Shown one piece after another: positions 17,664-25,361 of a stretch of DNA of 64,000 bases. Under the pieces are notes generated by a model that worked only from the letters and a program-made list of their open reading frames with translations, was not told the origin of the DNA and did not search any database. The position numbers and the translations under genes were made by a program. The DNA is from Paenibacillus sophorae. GTDB lineage: Bacteria > Bacillota > Bacilli > Paenibacillales > Paenibacillaceae. Numbering within the stretch: position 1 is the first letter of the stretch; each line of letters starts with the position of its first letter. The stretch is taken from the NCBI RefSeq assembly GCF_018966525.1, contig NZ_CP076607.1, positions 1,860,001 through 1,924,000 of the forward strand. Direction: 5' to 3'.

Positions 17664-18506
17664 TCATAATGTCAGATTTGCATGCCCTTCCCGGTAGCTC
17701 TTGGGAGAGCAGCCCTGAACCTTTTTGAACATCCGTGAGAACAGGAGCGCGTCATCATAACCGATGGAACGGGCAATTTCTCCGATGGTGCAGTCCGTCC
17801 GGGTGAGCAGCTCGCAGGCCTTGGCCATGCGGTAGCCCAGCAAGTACTGGCGTGGAGGCATGCCGACAACCTGTTTGAAGAGCGCGGATACATATTTGCG
17901 GTTAAGCTGCAGCATTTCGGACATCATTTCCATAGTGATATTCTCGCAGTAATGGGACTCTATAAAATGCAGGCACTTCTCCACATGCTCGTTCTTGCGT
18001 CCTTGCAAAGCGGAAGCTGCGGCAGCCGCAGGGACGGTACGAAGTAGAGCCGCCAGGAATTCGTAAAAGATCGCCGTTAGCGGCAGGTCGAGCGCGCCGC
18101 TGGTTCCGGCGGCCTCCGTCAGCCTGTCATAAAGTCCGTTCATCACCTCGCCGTCCATAGGAAATACGGGGGATTCCGGCGACAGGGTTGTTCTGGAGAG
18201 AAGCGGCTTCACCCTTTCTCCCGTGAAGGCGATCCAGGAGTAGTTCCAAGGGTCGCTCTCATCGGCGGCGTAGGAGGCAACGACCCGGGGATAAGTCAGA
18301 AAGGCCTGGCCCGGGTACAGGATATGGGATTGTCCTCCCGCCATAACCTTGCCGGTCCCTTTATGGACGAAATGGATTTTGTAGTATTCTCTAAAGCCGG
18401 GACCGAAGGTATGTCCGGGAGCGCATTGCTCACGGCCCCAGAATAGGAGATGCAGATCCGGAGAGACCCCGAATGGCTGCTCCGCGTTGTAATGAAAGAT
18501 GGCCAT
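17664..18506 (-). CDS. AraC family transcriptional regulator with cupin sensor domain
   Basis: The 280-residue protein has an N-terminal AraC-type sugar-binding cupin (YYKIHFVHKGTGKVMAGG, YPGQAFLTYP) and a C-terminal double HTH (ITMEMMSEMLQLNRKYVSAL, then IGEIARSIGYDDALLFSRMF). The layout fits regulators of carbohydrate genes in Paenibacillus. Its ligand and targets are unknown; the downstream aldo/keto reductase is the nearest candidate. Confidence 0.9.
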   Translation of the reverse strand: MAIFHYNAEQPFGVSPDLHLLFWGREQCAPGHTFGPGFREYYKIHFVHKGTGKVMAGGQSHILYPGQAFLTYPRVVASYAADESDPWNYSWIAFTGERVKPLLSRTTLSPESPVFPMDGEVMNGLYDRLTEAAGTSGALDLPLTAIFYEFLAALLRTVPAAAAASALQGRKNEHVEKCLHFIESHYCENITMEMMSEMLQLNRKYVSALFKQVVGMPPRQYLLGYRMAKACELLTRTDCTIGEIARSIGYDDALLFSRMFKKVQGCSPKSYREGHANLTL

Positions 18507-18631
18507 ATTTTTGCGCCCCTTGTTTTAAAATTAAGGTATAGCGGTCAATCGCTTTATCTTTTCATTATACCTCAAAGACAAACGTAAATTGATAAATTGA
18601 AGTTAACGCGACGAATCAGGTCTGAAAGTGA

Positions 18632-18693
18632 AAGCACCCGTCAACCAAGCCGGTCGCCGAATTCAGGTGACGGGAGGTGTGCGGGTGCTTTTT
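18632..18693 (+). terminator. Hairpin with T-run and alternative pairing, in an intergenic gap
   Basis: AGCACCCG pairs with CGGGTGCT, followed by TTTTT. The same left arm can instead extend as CACCCGTCA and pair with TGACGGGAGGTG, which overlaps the right arm. No forward gene ends just upstream, so what it terminates is unclear; a small RNA ending here or a relic is possible. Confidence 0.5.
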
Positions 18694-18710
18694 GGAATGA
18701 GCATATTATG

Positions 18711-18744
18711 TAAAAATAAAAACCGGCTTTCCAAACGGAGCCGG
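18711..18744 (-). terminator. Terminator of the ferredoxin gene
   Basis: On the reverse strand CCGGCT and AGCCGG arms around a 10-base loop are followed by GTTTTTATTTTT. It lies 45 bases after the stop of the 18789-19100 gene. Confidence 0.75.
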
Positions 18745-18788
18745 CGAACGATTTATGAAACCTATTCTTGTATTCAGGAGCGGAAAGC

Positions 18789-19100
18789 TTAAGCCTCCAT
18801 TTTCAGCATGACCAACTCGTCCACAGGATTGCCCTCGACCAGATGCTCCTTAACGATCCGCTGAACATCATCAGTGGTCACATTGTAGTACCATATTCCG
18901 TCCGGATAGACAATGAGAAACGGGCCGTTGCCGCAAAGGCCAAGACAGCTGGTCTTGTTGATCTTAACCGTCTTATTGATCCCCTGTTCGACAAGCTCTT
19001 CCTTGAAAGCCTGCATAACTTCTTCAACGTCCTGGTTATTACAGTGCTCGCTGCAACAAAACAGCAGATGTTTCTTTAAAACCTTAAGCCGCATGTTCAT
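18789..19100 (-). CDS. Thioredoxin-like [2Fe-2S] ferredoxin
   Basis: The 103-residue protein fits the Shethna-type / NuoE-like thioredoxin-fold ferredoxins: C15, C16 and C20 in LLFCCSEHC and C52 and C56 in SCLGLCGNGP give the cluster ligands, and FLIVYPDGIWYYNV forms the edge strand. Such proteins shuttle electrons in the cytoplasm, and in diazotrophs related ones interact with nitrogenase; no such link is shown here since nifH is 18 kb away. GGAGG lies seven bases before the ATG. It is monocistronic, with its own terminator. Confidence 0.85.
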   Translation of the reverse strand: MNMRLKVLKKHLLFCCSEHCNNQDVEEVMQAFKEELVEQGINKTVKINKTSCLGLCGNGPFLIVYPDGIWYYNVTTDDVQRIVKEHLVEGNPVDELVMLKMEA

Positions 19101-19439
19101 GGTTTTTCCTCCTTGGTTTGTGTTGCTTTTATTTACACCTTTAGCATGAAGTATAGTCCTTTTGTTATCGTTTGTAAGGAAAAAGAAGTGAGTGTTCCAA
19201 AAGATTCAATAATCCGAAAATTATTTCACATATTACGTAATATATAATAACGCAACTATGACTTGTAATGGATTTTGTGACGAATTTTTATCAGATCTTA
19301 GTTAATTTTCCGTTTAGAAATTATTTTTGAGGATTCATCTTAGCGACCGTCGATTCTCCGTTTATACTAAATTGATTTGGTTAAGTAAGCTATGTGCAAG
19401 GTAATCTAAAATTTTAAATTACTTTGGGAGGTAATCGCT
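19101..19439. other. Divergent promoter region with a 14-bp palindrome
   Basis: This AT-rich 339-base gap separates the ferredoxin and stress-protein genes. It holds a perfect palindrome ATATTACGTAATAT at 19230-19243 overlapping a TATAAT (19243-19248), which looks like an operator. Near 19380-19405 a GGTTAA and a GGTAAT spaced by 15 bases loosely resemble a sigma-B promoter before the stress gene. GGGAGG precedes ATG 19440. I see no gene here. Confidence 0.4.
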
Positions 19440-20255
19440 ATGAACAAGAGGATTGTGGGCGTCTTTATGAACGAGTACGACGCGTCTCGGGCGATCGGGG
19501 AATTAAAGAGTCGCGGTTTTCGGACAGAGGATATCTCCGTTATTGCGAGAAATAAAGAAGATATGAATGCAGTCAGTGAAGAGACGGGAACGAAGGCTCC
19601 CGAAGGAATGGCTTCCGGAGCGGCGACGGGCGGCCTGCTCGGCGGAGTAACCGGACTGCTCGCCGGCATTGGCGCGCTGGCAATCCCGGGCATTGGGCCG
19701 ATCATTGCAGCCGGTCCGATTGCGGCAACGCTGGCCGGAGCAGTGGTTGGCGCCGGGACAGGCGGGCTTGTTGGAGGCTTGGTCGGCCTTGGCATACCGG
19801 AAGACGAAGCGGAAAGCTATAACCGTTATGTTGATGAAGGCCACATTCTGGTCATGGTCGATGCGGACACTTCGCAGGAAAGTGTTGTATATGAAACGTT
19901 CCGGACGCACAACTCGCTTAACAGCCACTATTATGGGGCGGGTGATACGATGCCTCGCAGCACGATGACCGACGCCTCGGTAACCGATAACCCGGTGAAC
20001 GACAGGCAAGGCGGATCGATAGCGGGTTCTGTTGATGGTGTATTCAATGGCTCGGGCCTTGAAGGCAAGCATGACACCGGGCTGGATACGATGAACTCGA
20101 ATCCGGCAAGTGTCCGGGAAGATTTGGATGTGACTGCACCTGGTAAAGCGCGGGACGTTTCCGGCAGGCTTCCTACCGATACCGGCATGAACAAGGAACG
20201 CAAGCAGCGTCCGCACGATAATCTGCCGGTCCCGCATAAAGAAATCGCTGATTAA
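19440..20255 (+). CDS. General stress protein with YflT/GSP17M-type domain
   Basis: The first 45 residues (KRIVGVFMNEYDASRAIGEL ... DISVIARNK) match the general stress protein 17M / YflT domain. A Gly/Ala-rich hydrophobic segment follows (about 60-125, GGLLGGVTGLLAGIGALAIP and similar), then a short beta segment (GHILVMVDAD), and a polar, probably disordered tail of about 110 residues rich in Asp, Thr and Gly. Such proteins are induced by stress in Bacilli; the biochemical role is unknown. The glycine-zipper-like middle could insert into membranes. A GGGAGG site nine bases upstream fixes the start. It is a single-gene unit. Confidence 0.82.
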   Translation: MNKRIVGVFMNEYDASRAIGELKSRGFRTEDISVIARNKEDMNAVSEETGTKAPEGMASGAATGGLLGGVTGLLAGIGALAIPGIGPIIAAGPIAATLAGAVVGAGTGGLVGGLVGLGIPEDEAESYNRYVDEGHILVMVDADTSQESVVYETFRTHNSLNSHYYGAGDTMPRSTMTDASVTDNPVNDRQGGSIAGSVDGVFNGSGLEGKHDTGLDTMNSNPASVREDLDVTAPGKARDVSGRLPTDTGMNKERKQRPHDNLPVPHKEIAD

Positions 20256-20371
20256 AGGCGGGTATGACGGCTTCACAGCCGAACCGGCCCGTGTGGAAGA
20301 AGACATATCTATGTATAATAAGTGTGAAGAGGCATTATCAGAGAGAAAAAGTGGAGATAGGCCTAAAAACG

Positions 20372-20415
20372 AAGAGCGGTCTCTCAAGCCCGAAAGGGCT
20401 TGAAGAGCCGCTCTT
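20372..20415 (+). terminator. Long GNRA-loop hairpin after the stress-protein gene
   Basis: AAGAGCGG and CAAGCCC pair with GGGCTTG and CCGCTCTT around a GAAA tetraloop. The tail (GTCTG) is poor in T, so termination may be incomplete; the hairpin lies 26 bases before the acetyltransferase start. Confidence 0.55.
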
Positions 20416-20441
20416 GTCTGCGAATGATACATAAGGGGAAG

Positions 20442-21350
20442 ATGAAGTTGAGAATTGAAGCATTACAGCCTGACCGGCTGGTGGAGTTCATTGCCTACTG
20501 CAAGAAACACAGAAGTGAAATCGATGAGTCGTTTCTGTACGACGAAGATTTGAATGGCTTTCAGCCCGGTTCAGACAATCCCACCTACATTGCAGTTAAC
20601 CGGGAGGGAGAGCTGACAGCGGCCGTTTCGCTTATGGTGGATGATTACAACCGAAGAGGACGAAAGGCCCGATTCAGAATATTCCATTCGGAAATGGAAG
20701 ACATGAATGCATATAAAATGCTGTTAGCGGCTGTGATGAAGCACGCGGAGGGACTGGACAAGTTATTTGTTTTTGTGCCGTCGGTCAACACGGAGCTGAT
20801 GCGGGCTATGGAGGAGCTGCATTTTGTAGTGGAGCGATATGCCTGCCTGCTGGTAAACGGATGCCGGGAGACGGCGGCATTCAGTATGCCGGAAGGATAT
20901 GCAATCCGTCCTTTTCGTCCGGAAAGCGATGCTGAAATTTGGAGCGGAATCCGGAATGCGGGATTCGCCAAGCTTCAGGGAAGCGAAACGCCCGTTACGC
21001 CTGAGATGGTGCTGAAGATGGCTGCCGAGGAAGATTTTATTGACGGCGGAATGATGATCCTTTATGACGGGGACAAGCCTGTGGGCATTGTCAGGGGAAG
21101 CGCAGACGAGTATGAAGGCTCGCCGATCATGAATATCGGGCCGCTCGCTCTCCTTCCGGAATACCAGGGGAAAGGGCTGGGGAGAATTATGCTGCGAGCC
21201 GCCCTGCAATTTGCCAAGGAAAAGGGCTATCCGGGAACCATTCTGTGCGTCAACGCGGAAAATGAACGGGCGAAGGCATTGTATTTTCAGGAGGGCTTCG
21301 AACAAGTCGAATCCGCAATATGCTATAAATTTGAGCTGCTTGGCGTTTAA
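20442..21350 (+). CDS. GNAT family N-acetyltransferase (two-domain)
   Basis: The 302-residue protein has a degenerate N-terminal GNAT-like half and a C-terminal catalytic GNAT domain with IGPLALLPEYQGKGLGRIML, whose QGKGLG is the acetyl-CoA pyrophosphate loop, and the Tyr-Phe of ALYFQEGF. It transfers an acetyl group to an unknown amine. ATG 20442 follows AAGGGGA directly; an earlier in-frame ATG at 20424 has no site. It converges on glpX with a shared terminator. Confidence 0.86.
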   Translation: MKLRIEALQPDRLVEFIAYCKKHRSEIDESFLYDEDLNGFQPGSDNPTYIAVNREGELTAAVSLMVDDYNRRGRKARFRIFHSEMEDMNAYKMLLAAVMKHAEGLDKLFVFVPSVNTELMRAMEELHFVVERYACLLVNGCRETAAFSMPEGYAIRPFRPESDAEIWSGIRNAGFAKLQGSETPVTPEMVLKMAAEEDFIDGGMMILYDGDKPVGIVRGSADEYEGSPIMNIGPLALLPEYQGKGLGRIMLRAALQFAKEKGYPGTILCVNAENERAKALYFQEGFEQVESAICYKFELLGV

Positions 21351-21381
21351 TTCGGTACGCAAGCAGACGGCTGCGCATGAA

Positions 21382-21417
21382 GAAGACCGTGCCCTCACTC
21401 AGAGCAGCACGGTCTTC
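21382..21417. terminator. Bidirectional hairpin between acetyltransferase and glpX
   Basis: GAAGACCGTGC (21382-21392) pairs perfectly with GCACGGTCTTC (21407-21417). T-rich flanks are weak on both sides. Confidence 0.65.
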
Positions 21418-21443
21418 GCTTGTTGCAATATAGAAAGAGTGAT

Positions 21444-22436
21444 TTACAGGGAAGCAACCTTCTTTCCCGCAGCTCCTTGCGGGATTTCCTTGCCCGGAAG
21501 GAAATGGATGCTGCGGATGTAGCGGATCGTCCGGCTTTGCGCCCGCATGATGACGGAATGCGTCTCTGCGCGTTCTTTGCCGATGAAGCGGACGCCATTC
21601 AGGAAATCACCGGAGGTTACCCCGGTGGCGGCAAAAATCACATCGCCCGTTCCAACCATGTCGTCCATGTACAGCACGCGCGTCGGATTGGCAATGCCCA
21701 TCCGCATGCAGCGCTGCAGCTCGAACGGACCTTGCGGCAGCAGTTGGCCCTGCATTTCGCCGCCGAGGCATTTCAGCGCCGCTGCGGCAAGCACGCCTTC
21801 CGGAGCGCCGCCGGAGCCGAGGTACAGGTCGACATCGCTGTCCGGCAGAGCGGCTGCGATTGCTCCCGCCACATCGCCGTGGCTGAGCAGCTTGATGCGT
21901 ACTCCTGCTTGGCGGAGGGTGTTAATCATCTTCGCATGCCGCTCGCGGTCCAGCACCATGACGGTCATCTCGGACAGTGACTTGCCAAGATGGTGGGCAG
22001 CTTTGGTCAGCGTAATTTCAACGGGGTCTTCAATGCTGAGCTTGCCGACCAGCTCGGGACCGCAGGCCAGCTTCTCCATGTAGATGTCCGGCGCGTGCAG
22101 CAGGCTGCCTTTATCGGCAATGGCGATGACCGATTGGGCGTTCTGCAGCCCGGCGGCGACGACCTCCGTGCCTTCCAGCGGATCGACGGCCACATCGACG
22201 AGCGGGCCGCGCTTGTTGCCGACTTTCTCGCCGATATACAGCATGGGGGCGTCGTCCATTTCGCCTTCGCCAATGACTACGGTCCCGTCGATGGAGACGG
22301 AATCGAACATGGAACGAATAGCCGTTGTCGCCGCATCATCGGCGGCATCCTTATCCCCGCGGCCAATCCAGCTTGCTGAAGCCAAAGCACCCAGTTCCGT
22401 CACCCGTACAATCTCAAGAGCCAATTCGCGTTCCAT
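21444..22436 (-). CDS. glpX: Fructose-1,6-bisphosphatase class II, GlpX
   Basis: This is a gluconeogenic enzyme that removes phosphate 1 from fructose-1,6-bisphosphate in the cytoplasm. The 330 residues show GEGEMDDAPMLYIGE, the metal site DVAVDPLEGTEVVAAG, SHGDVAGAIAAALP and GSGGAPEGVLAAAALK, all typical of GlpX. ATG 22436 has GGAGGG nine bases upstream; the frame remains open further 5' but without a site. It lies downstream of the PPDK regulator and ccpN on the same strand, so this may be one gluconeogenic transcription unit, although 130 bases with a striking repeat structure separate it from the gene upstream. Confidence 0.95.
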   Translation of the reverse strand: MERELALEIVRVTELGALASASWIGRGDKDAADDAATTAIRSMFDSVSIDGTVVIGEGEMDDAPMLYIGEKVGNKRGPLVDVAVDPLEGTEVVAAGLQNAQSVIAIADKGSLLHAPDIYMEKLACGPELVGKLSIEDPVEITLTKAAHHLGKSLSEMTVMVLDRERHAKMINTLRQAGVRIKLLSHGDVAGAIAAALPDSDVDLYLGSGGAPEGVLAAAALKCLGGEMQGQLLPQGPFELQRCMRMGIANPTRVLYMDDMVGTGDVIFAATGVTSGDFLNGVRFIGKERAETHSVIMRAQSRTIRYIRSIHFLPGKEIPQGAAGKKVASL

Positions 22437-22481
22437 AGTTAATTCCCTCCATCCATATATTGTATTTCTTTTTTTAGCTTC

Positions 22482-22560
22482 ACTTTGTGGGGCTTTAATC
22501 CCCGGGGGCCCCATAAAGTACTCGGAATTTACATCGTAGCTTCCACTTCACTTTATGGGG
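22482..22560 (-). promoter_or_regulatory. Three-copy repeat leader before glpX with exclusive folds
   Basis: The element occurs as ACTTTGTGGGGC (22482-22493), as its inverse GCCCCATAAAGT (22508-22519) and as ACTTTATGGGG (22550-22560). The middle copy can pair perfectly over 11 bp with the 22550 copy, or with one mismatch over 12 positions with the 22482 copy, but not with both. In the reverse-strand transcript these are alternative hairpins in the gap upstream of glpX. No intrinsic T-run follows. Attenuation, mRNA protection or a protein operator are all possible. Confidence 0.55.
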
Positions 22561-22566
22561 TGATTT

Positions 22567-23367
22567 TTAAATGTAACCCATAATAAGTCCGGCAGTTTCT
22601 TCGATCGCCTTGTCAGTAATGTCGATGACCGGGCAGCCGAGCCGCTCGAAGAGCGCTTCGGCGTACTTGATCTCTTCCTTGATCCGTTCCAGGCTCGCAT
22701 ACTGGGAGTCGACTGGAAGTCCCAGCACCTTAAGACGCTCCGACCGGATCTTCAGCATATGCTCCGGCTCCATCGTCAGTCCGATCATCCGCTGGGGTGG
22801 AAGCTTGAACAACTGGCCCGGCGGGCTGATCTCCGGCACGATCGGATAATTGACCACTTTCTTGCCGCGATGGGCAAGAAAGATGCCAAGCGGCGTCTTC
22901 GAGGTGCGCGACATGCCTAGCAGCACAATATCCGCTTTTAGCATGGCACCAAGATCCCGGCCGTCGTCGGAGGCGACGGTGAATTCAATCGCCTCGATCC
23001 GCCGGAAATAATTCTCATCGAGTTGATGCAGCAGGCCTGGCCTTTGCCGGGGCTCATCGTTGAAAATATCGATGAACGCCTGCATCATCGGCCCCATAAT
23101 GTCCACGATGCGCAGGTCCAGCCGGACCGCTTCCTCGCGGATCGTCTCCCGCAGCTCCGGCTGCACCAGGGTATAGGCGACAAAGCCGTTATGCTTGGCG
23201 GCTTCCTCTAGCAGCTTTCGCAGCTCATCTTCATGTCTTACATTTCCGTACCGTTTGATTGTGACACGCTGATTCTCGAATTGGTGTAAGACGGCCTGAA
23301 CGACAGCTTCCGCCGTATCCCCTAAAGAATCTGAGCATATCGTAATGAAATGTGAAGGCTCATCCAT
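22567..23367 (-). CDS. PPDK regulatory protein, copy 1 (bifunctional kinase/pyrophosphorylase)
   Basis: The 266-residue protein belongs to the DUF299/PPSR family. Members inactivate pyruvate phosphate dikinase or PEP synthase by ADP-dependent phosphorylation of the catalytic-loop Thr and reactivate it by phosphorolysis. Family features are ITICSDSLGDTAEAVVQAVL at the N-terminus, the nucleotide loop LLGMSRTSKTPLGIFLA near 152, and VVNYPIVPEISPP. It lies just after ccpN (19-base gap), the same order as B. subtilis ccpN-yqfL. A second paralogue lies at 29638 next to ppdK. Which copy acts on PPDK is open. Confidence 0.92.
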   Translation of the reverse strand: MDEPSHFITICSDSLGDTAEAVVQAVLHQFENQRVTIKRYGNVRHEDELRKLLEEAAKHNGFVAYTLVQPELRETIREEAVRLDLRIVDIMGPMMQAFIDIFNDEPRQRPGLLHQLDENYFRRIEAIEFTVASDDGRDLGAMLKADIVLLGMSRTSKTPLGIFLAHRGKKVVNYPIVPEISPPGQLFKLPPQRMIGLTMEPEHMLKIRSERLKVLGLPVDSQYASLERIKEEIKYAEALFERLGCPVIDITDKAIEETAGLIMGYI

Positions 23368-23386
23368 GCTCTTTTTGATTCCTCCG

Positions 23387-24043
23387 TTATCCTTTGGCTT
23401 CGGTATCGAGGAGAAGCTTTACGATGGAAGTCTTGGTCAGCCGCCCTACCACGTCCAGCTTTCCAATGGCTTCTTCTCCCTCGCAGGGAACCACTACCGG
23501 CAAACTGTCTACCTCGTGAAAAATCATTTTGTGCGCGGCGTCCAGCACCGTGTCGTCGGGTCCGACCGTAATGAGCTTGGGCTGCCGTGTCATAACCATG
23601 CTGACCGGTATGGATGCAGTTCCGGGATTGCCAAGGGTGACTTTCAGGAAATCCTTGCGGGAGGCGACCCCGGTTAGCTTGCCATCTTCGTCGCAAATGA
23701 TGAGTGTGCCGACATCCTGGAGGAACAGGGTAACGACCGCATCGTGAATCGTTGTGGTCTCCCGGATAATAATAGGCACGCTTTGAATATCCTTGACCTT
23801 CGTTTCCTGCAACAGATAGCCGCTGCCAAGACCTCTGGAAGATTTCCCTCCCGGGAAATAGCCGACCTTCGGCTTGGCGTCGATGTAGTCGAGCATGACC
23901 AGCAGTGACAGGTCTGCGCGGATGGTCGGGCGGCTAAGCCGCAAAGCTTCGGCAATCTGCTCGCCGGTGATTGGAGCGTTCTTTTTAACAATGTCGATAA
24001 TTTGTAGTTGCCGGGAAGTTAGTTCGATTGCAAATCCCTCCAC
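23387..24043 (-). CDS. ccpN: CcpN-like transcriptional repressor (HTH plus CBS pair)
   Basis: The 218-residue protein has an N-terminal winged HTH (LTSRQLQIIDIVKKNAPITG, then EALRLSRPTIRADLSLL) and two CBS domains (about 85-210). This is the architecture and sequence style of CcpN, which in B. subtilis represses gluconeogenic gapB and pckA during glycolysis and senses ATP/ADP. The following PPDK regulator gene reproduces the B. subtilis gene order. Start: GTG 24043 has no upstream Shine-Dalgarno, while GGAGGG sits right at codons 2-3, so the true start is uncertain by a few codons. Sites in its promoter match those before ppdK, which suggests self-control. Confidence 0.9.
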   Translation of the reverse strand: MEGFAIELTSRQLQIIDIVKKNAPITGEQIAEALRLSRPTIRADLSLLVMLDYIDAKPKVGYFPGGKSSRGLGSGYLLQETKVKDIQSVPIIIRETTTIHDAVVTLFLQDVGTLIICDEDGKLTGVASRKDFLKVTLGNPGTASIPVSMVMTRQPKLITVGPDDTVLDAAHKMIFHEVDSLPVVVPCEGEEAIGKLDVVGRLTKTSIVKLLLDTEAKG

Positions 24044-24146
24044 TTTCTTGATGCAAGAAAGCGATCCTTCTCAAGAAAAGGGCCGCCAGAGTTGATGCCC
24101 CCTTTCCCAAATGCGTCATGTTGGAAGAATAATCCCTTTCGTTGCT

Positions 24147-24197
24147 TATATAATACATAATATTAATCCTTATTGCAATATATAATACGTACTATTT
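24147..24197 (-). promoter_or_regulatory. Paired putative CcpN sites upstream of ccpN
   Basis: TATATAATACATA (24147-24159) and TATATAATACGTA (24179-24191) are direct repeats, 12 of 13 identical, spaced 32 bases. Read towards ccpN they are TACGTATTATATA and TATGTATTATATA. The segment 24170-24197 is nearly the same as 26799-26826 before ppdK. The pattern is close to the B. subtilis CcpN consensus as I recall it (TRTGHYATAYW), with two mismatches. Confidence 0.6.
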
Positions 24198-24233
24198 TAG
24201 ATTTATTGTGAAAAATGAGGTATATAACTGTGA

Positions 24234-25220
24234 TTAATCCTCATTATTAATCTTTTGATGCATACGGAAGCCATCTCCAAAAGCAGATATCCCTGCGGAC
24301 CGTCTGTTAAGAGCCGAACCGGGGGCGAATCTGGCGAGCAGCTGCTTCAAGGCTTTCGCATTGACAAGCATGGTCCCGCCTATGATAGTTATTACACCCA
24401 GCAGGGTCATCCATGAAACCGTCTCGTCATAAAAAAAGATGCCCACACCGACCGCGATCGGCGGCGAGATGTAAAGCCACGTGGACGGGAAGACAGGGTT
24501 CGTCTTGGCAACGAGCCAGTAGTACAGGCTGTGGCCGACCATGGAACCGATGACCGTCAGATAGAGAAAGGAGCCTGAAGCCCTCCAGGAGAGAAGAAAG
24601 CTGATGCTTGGCCGCTCCGCGAAGAGGGAGAGCAGGAGCATCAGCGCGCCGCCATAAATCATTTGCGCCGCATTCAGCGCGATAGGATGAACATCCGGAA
24701 GACGGGCGGTGACGGTCCGGGTATACAGGGTGCCCGAAGCGTAGGCCCATTCCCCGATCAGAATGACGGCGCAGCCGGCAAGCCAGAGCGGGGAGGCGCT
24801 GAGAGACAGACTGGGCAGGACCAGCAGAAGCACACCCGTAAAGCCGATGAGACAGCCGGCCAGAGACAGGGAGGAAGCTTTTTGCCGAAGCAGGAACGTC
24901 TGAAGCAGCAGAATCATGATCGGTCCGGTGGCGGAGAGTACGGCGGCAAGACCGGAGGAGACGTACTGCTCGGCCCAATACAGCGCGGCGAATGTGCCGA
25001 AGGTCAGCCCGAGTCCCGTCAGCGCCGTTTCTTTACGCAGCAGCAGGGAGAAGGAAGCTTTCCGTTTCCACGACATCCACAGCAGCAGCGCCGCTCCTGC
25101 GGCGAAAAACCGCAGTCCTGCAGAGAAAAAGGGAGGGGCTCCGGCGTCCACGCCGATTTTAATCGCCAGAAAGGTCGTGCCGAAGATCAGACATACGAGG
25201 CTGTAAGCCAAAATAATCAT
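24234..25220 (-). CDS. EamA/DMT family transporter
   Basis: This roughly 328-residue membrane protein has ten predicted helices in two EamA repeats (FGTTFLAIKIGVDAGAPPFF ... and EWAYASGTLYTR ... SMVGHSLYYWLVAKTNP, WLYISPPIAVGVG). The family exports metabolites such as amino acids. ATG 25220 is used because AAGGAG is eight bases upstream; a TTG at 25226 is too close to that site. It is divergent from a MocR-type regulator, a frequent arrangement in which the PLP-dependent regulator controls an exporter of an amine or amino acid. Confidence 0.9.
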   Translation of the reverse strand: MIILAYSLVCLIFGTTFLAIKIGVDAGAPPFFSAGLRFFAAGAALLLWMSWKRKASFSLLLRKETALTGLGLTFGTFAALYWAEQYVSSGLAAVLSATGPIMILLLQTFLLRQKASSLSLAGCLIGFTGVLLLVLPSLSLSASPLWLAGCAVILIGEWAYASGTLYTRTVTARLPDVHPIALNAAQMIYGGALMLLLSLFAERPSISFLLSWRASGSFLYLTVIGSMVGHSLYYWLVAKTNPVFPSTWLYISPPIAVGVGIFFYDETVSWMTLLGVITIIGGTMLVNAKALKQLLARFAPGSALNRRSAGISAFGDGFRMHQKINNED

Positions 25221-25361
25221 GTTCAATGCTCCTTTATCGCTTATGTATTTTCATCCCATCATATCGGGCCGGAGACAGAACAGATGAAACAGGACAGAAC
25301 AGATGGGCGGGAAATGAGATACAATGAATGGCACAGGGATTATACGGGAAGGGATGGAACA

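Noticed and set aside
19380..19405. Sigma-B promoter before the stress-protein gene
   Set aside because: GGTTAA and GGTAAT with 15 bases between fit only loosely, and it is not clear that this organism has sigma-B.
24663..25361. A long N-terminal extension of the MocR-type protein
   Set aside because: The extension is antisense to the EamA gene, is Gln/Gly/Arg-rich without a domain, and a good ribosome site stands at 25362.
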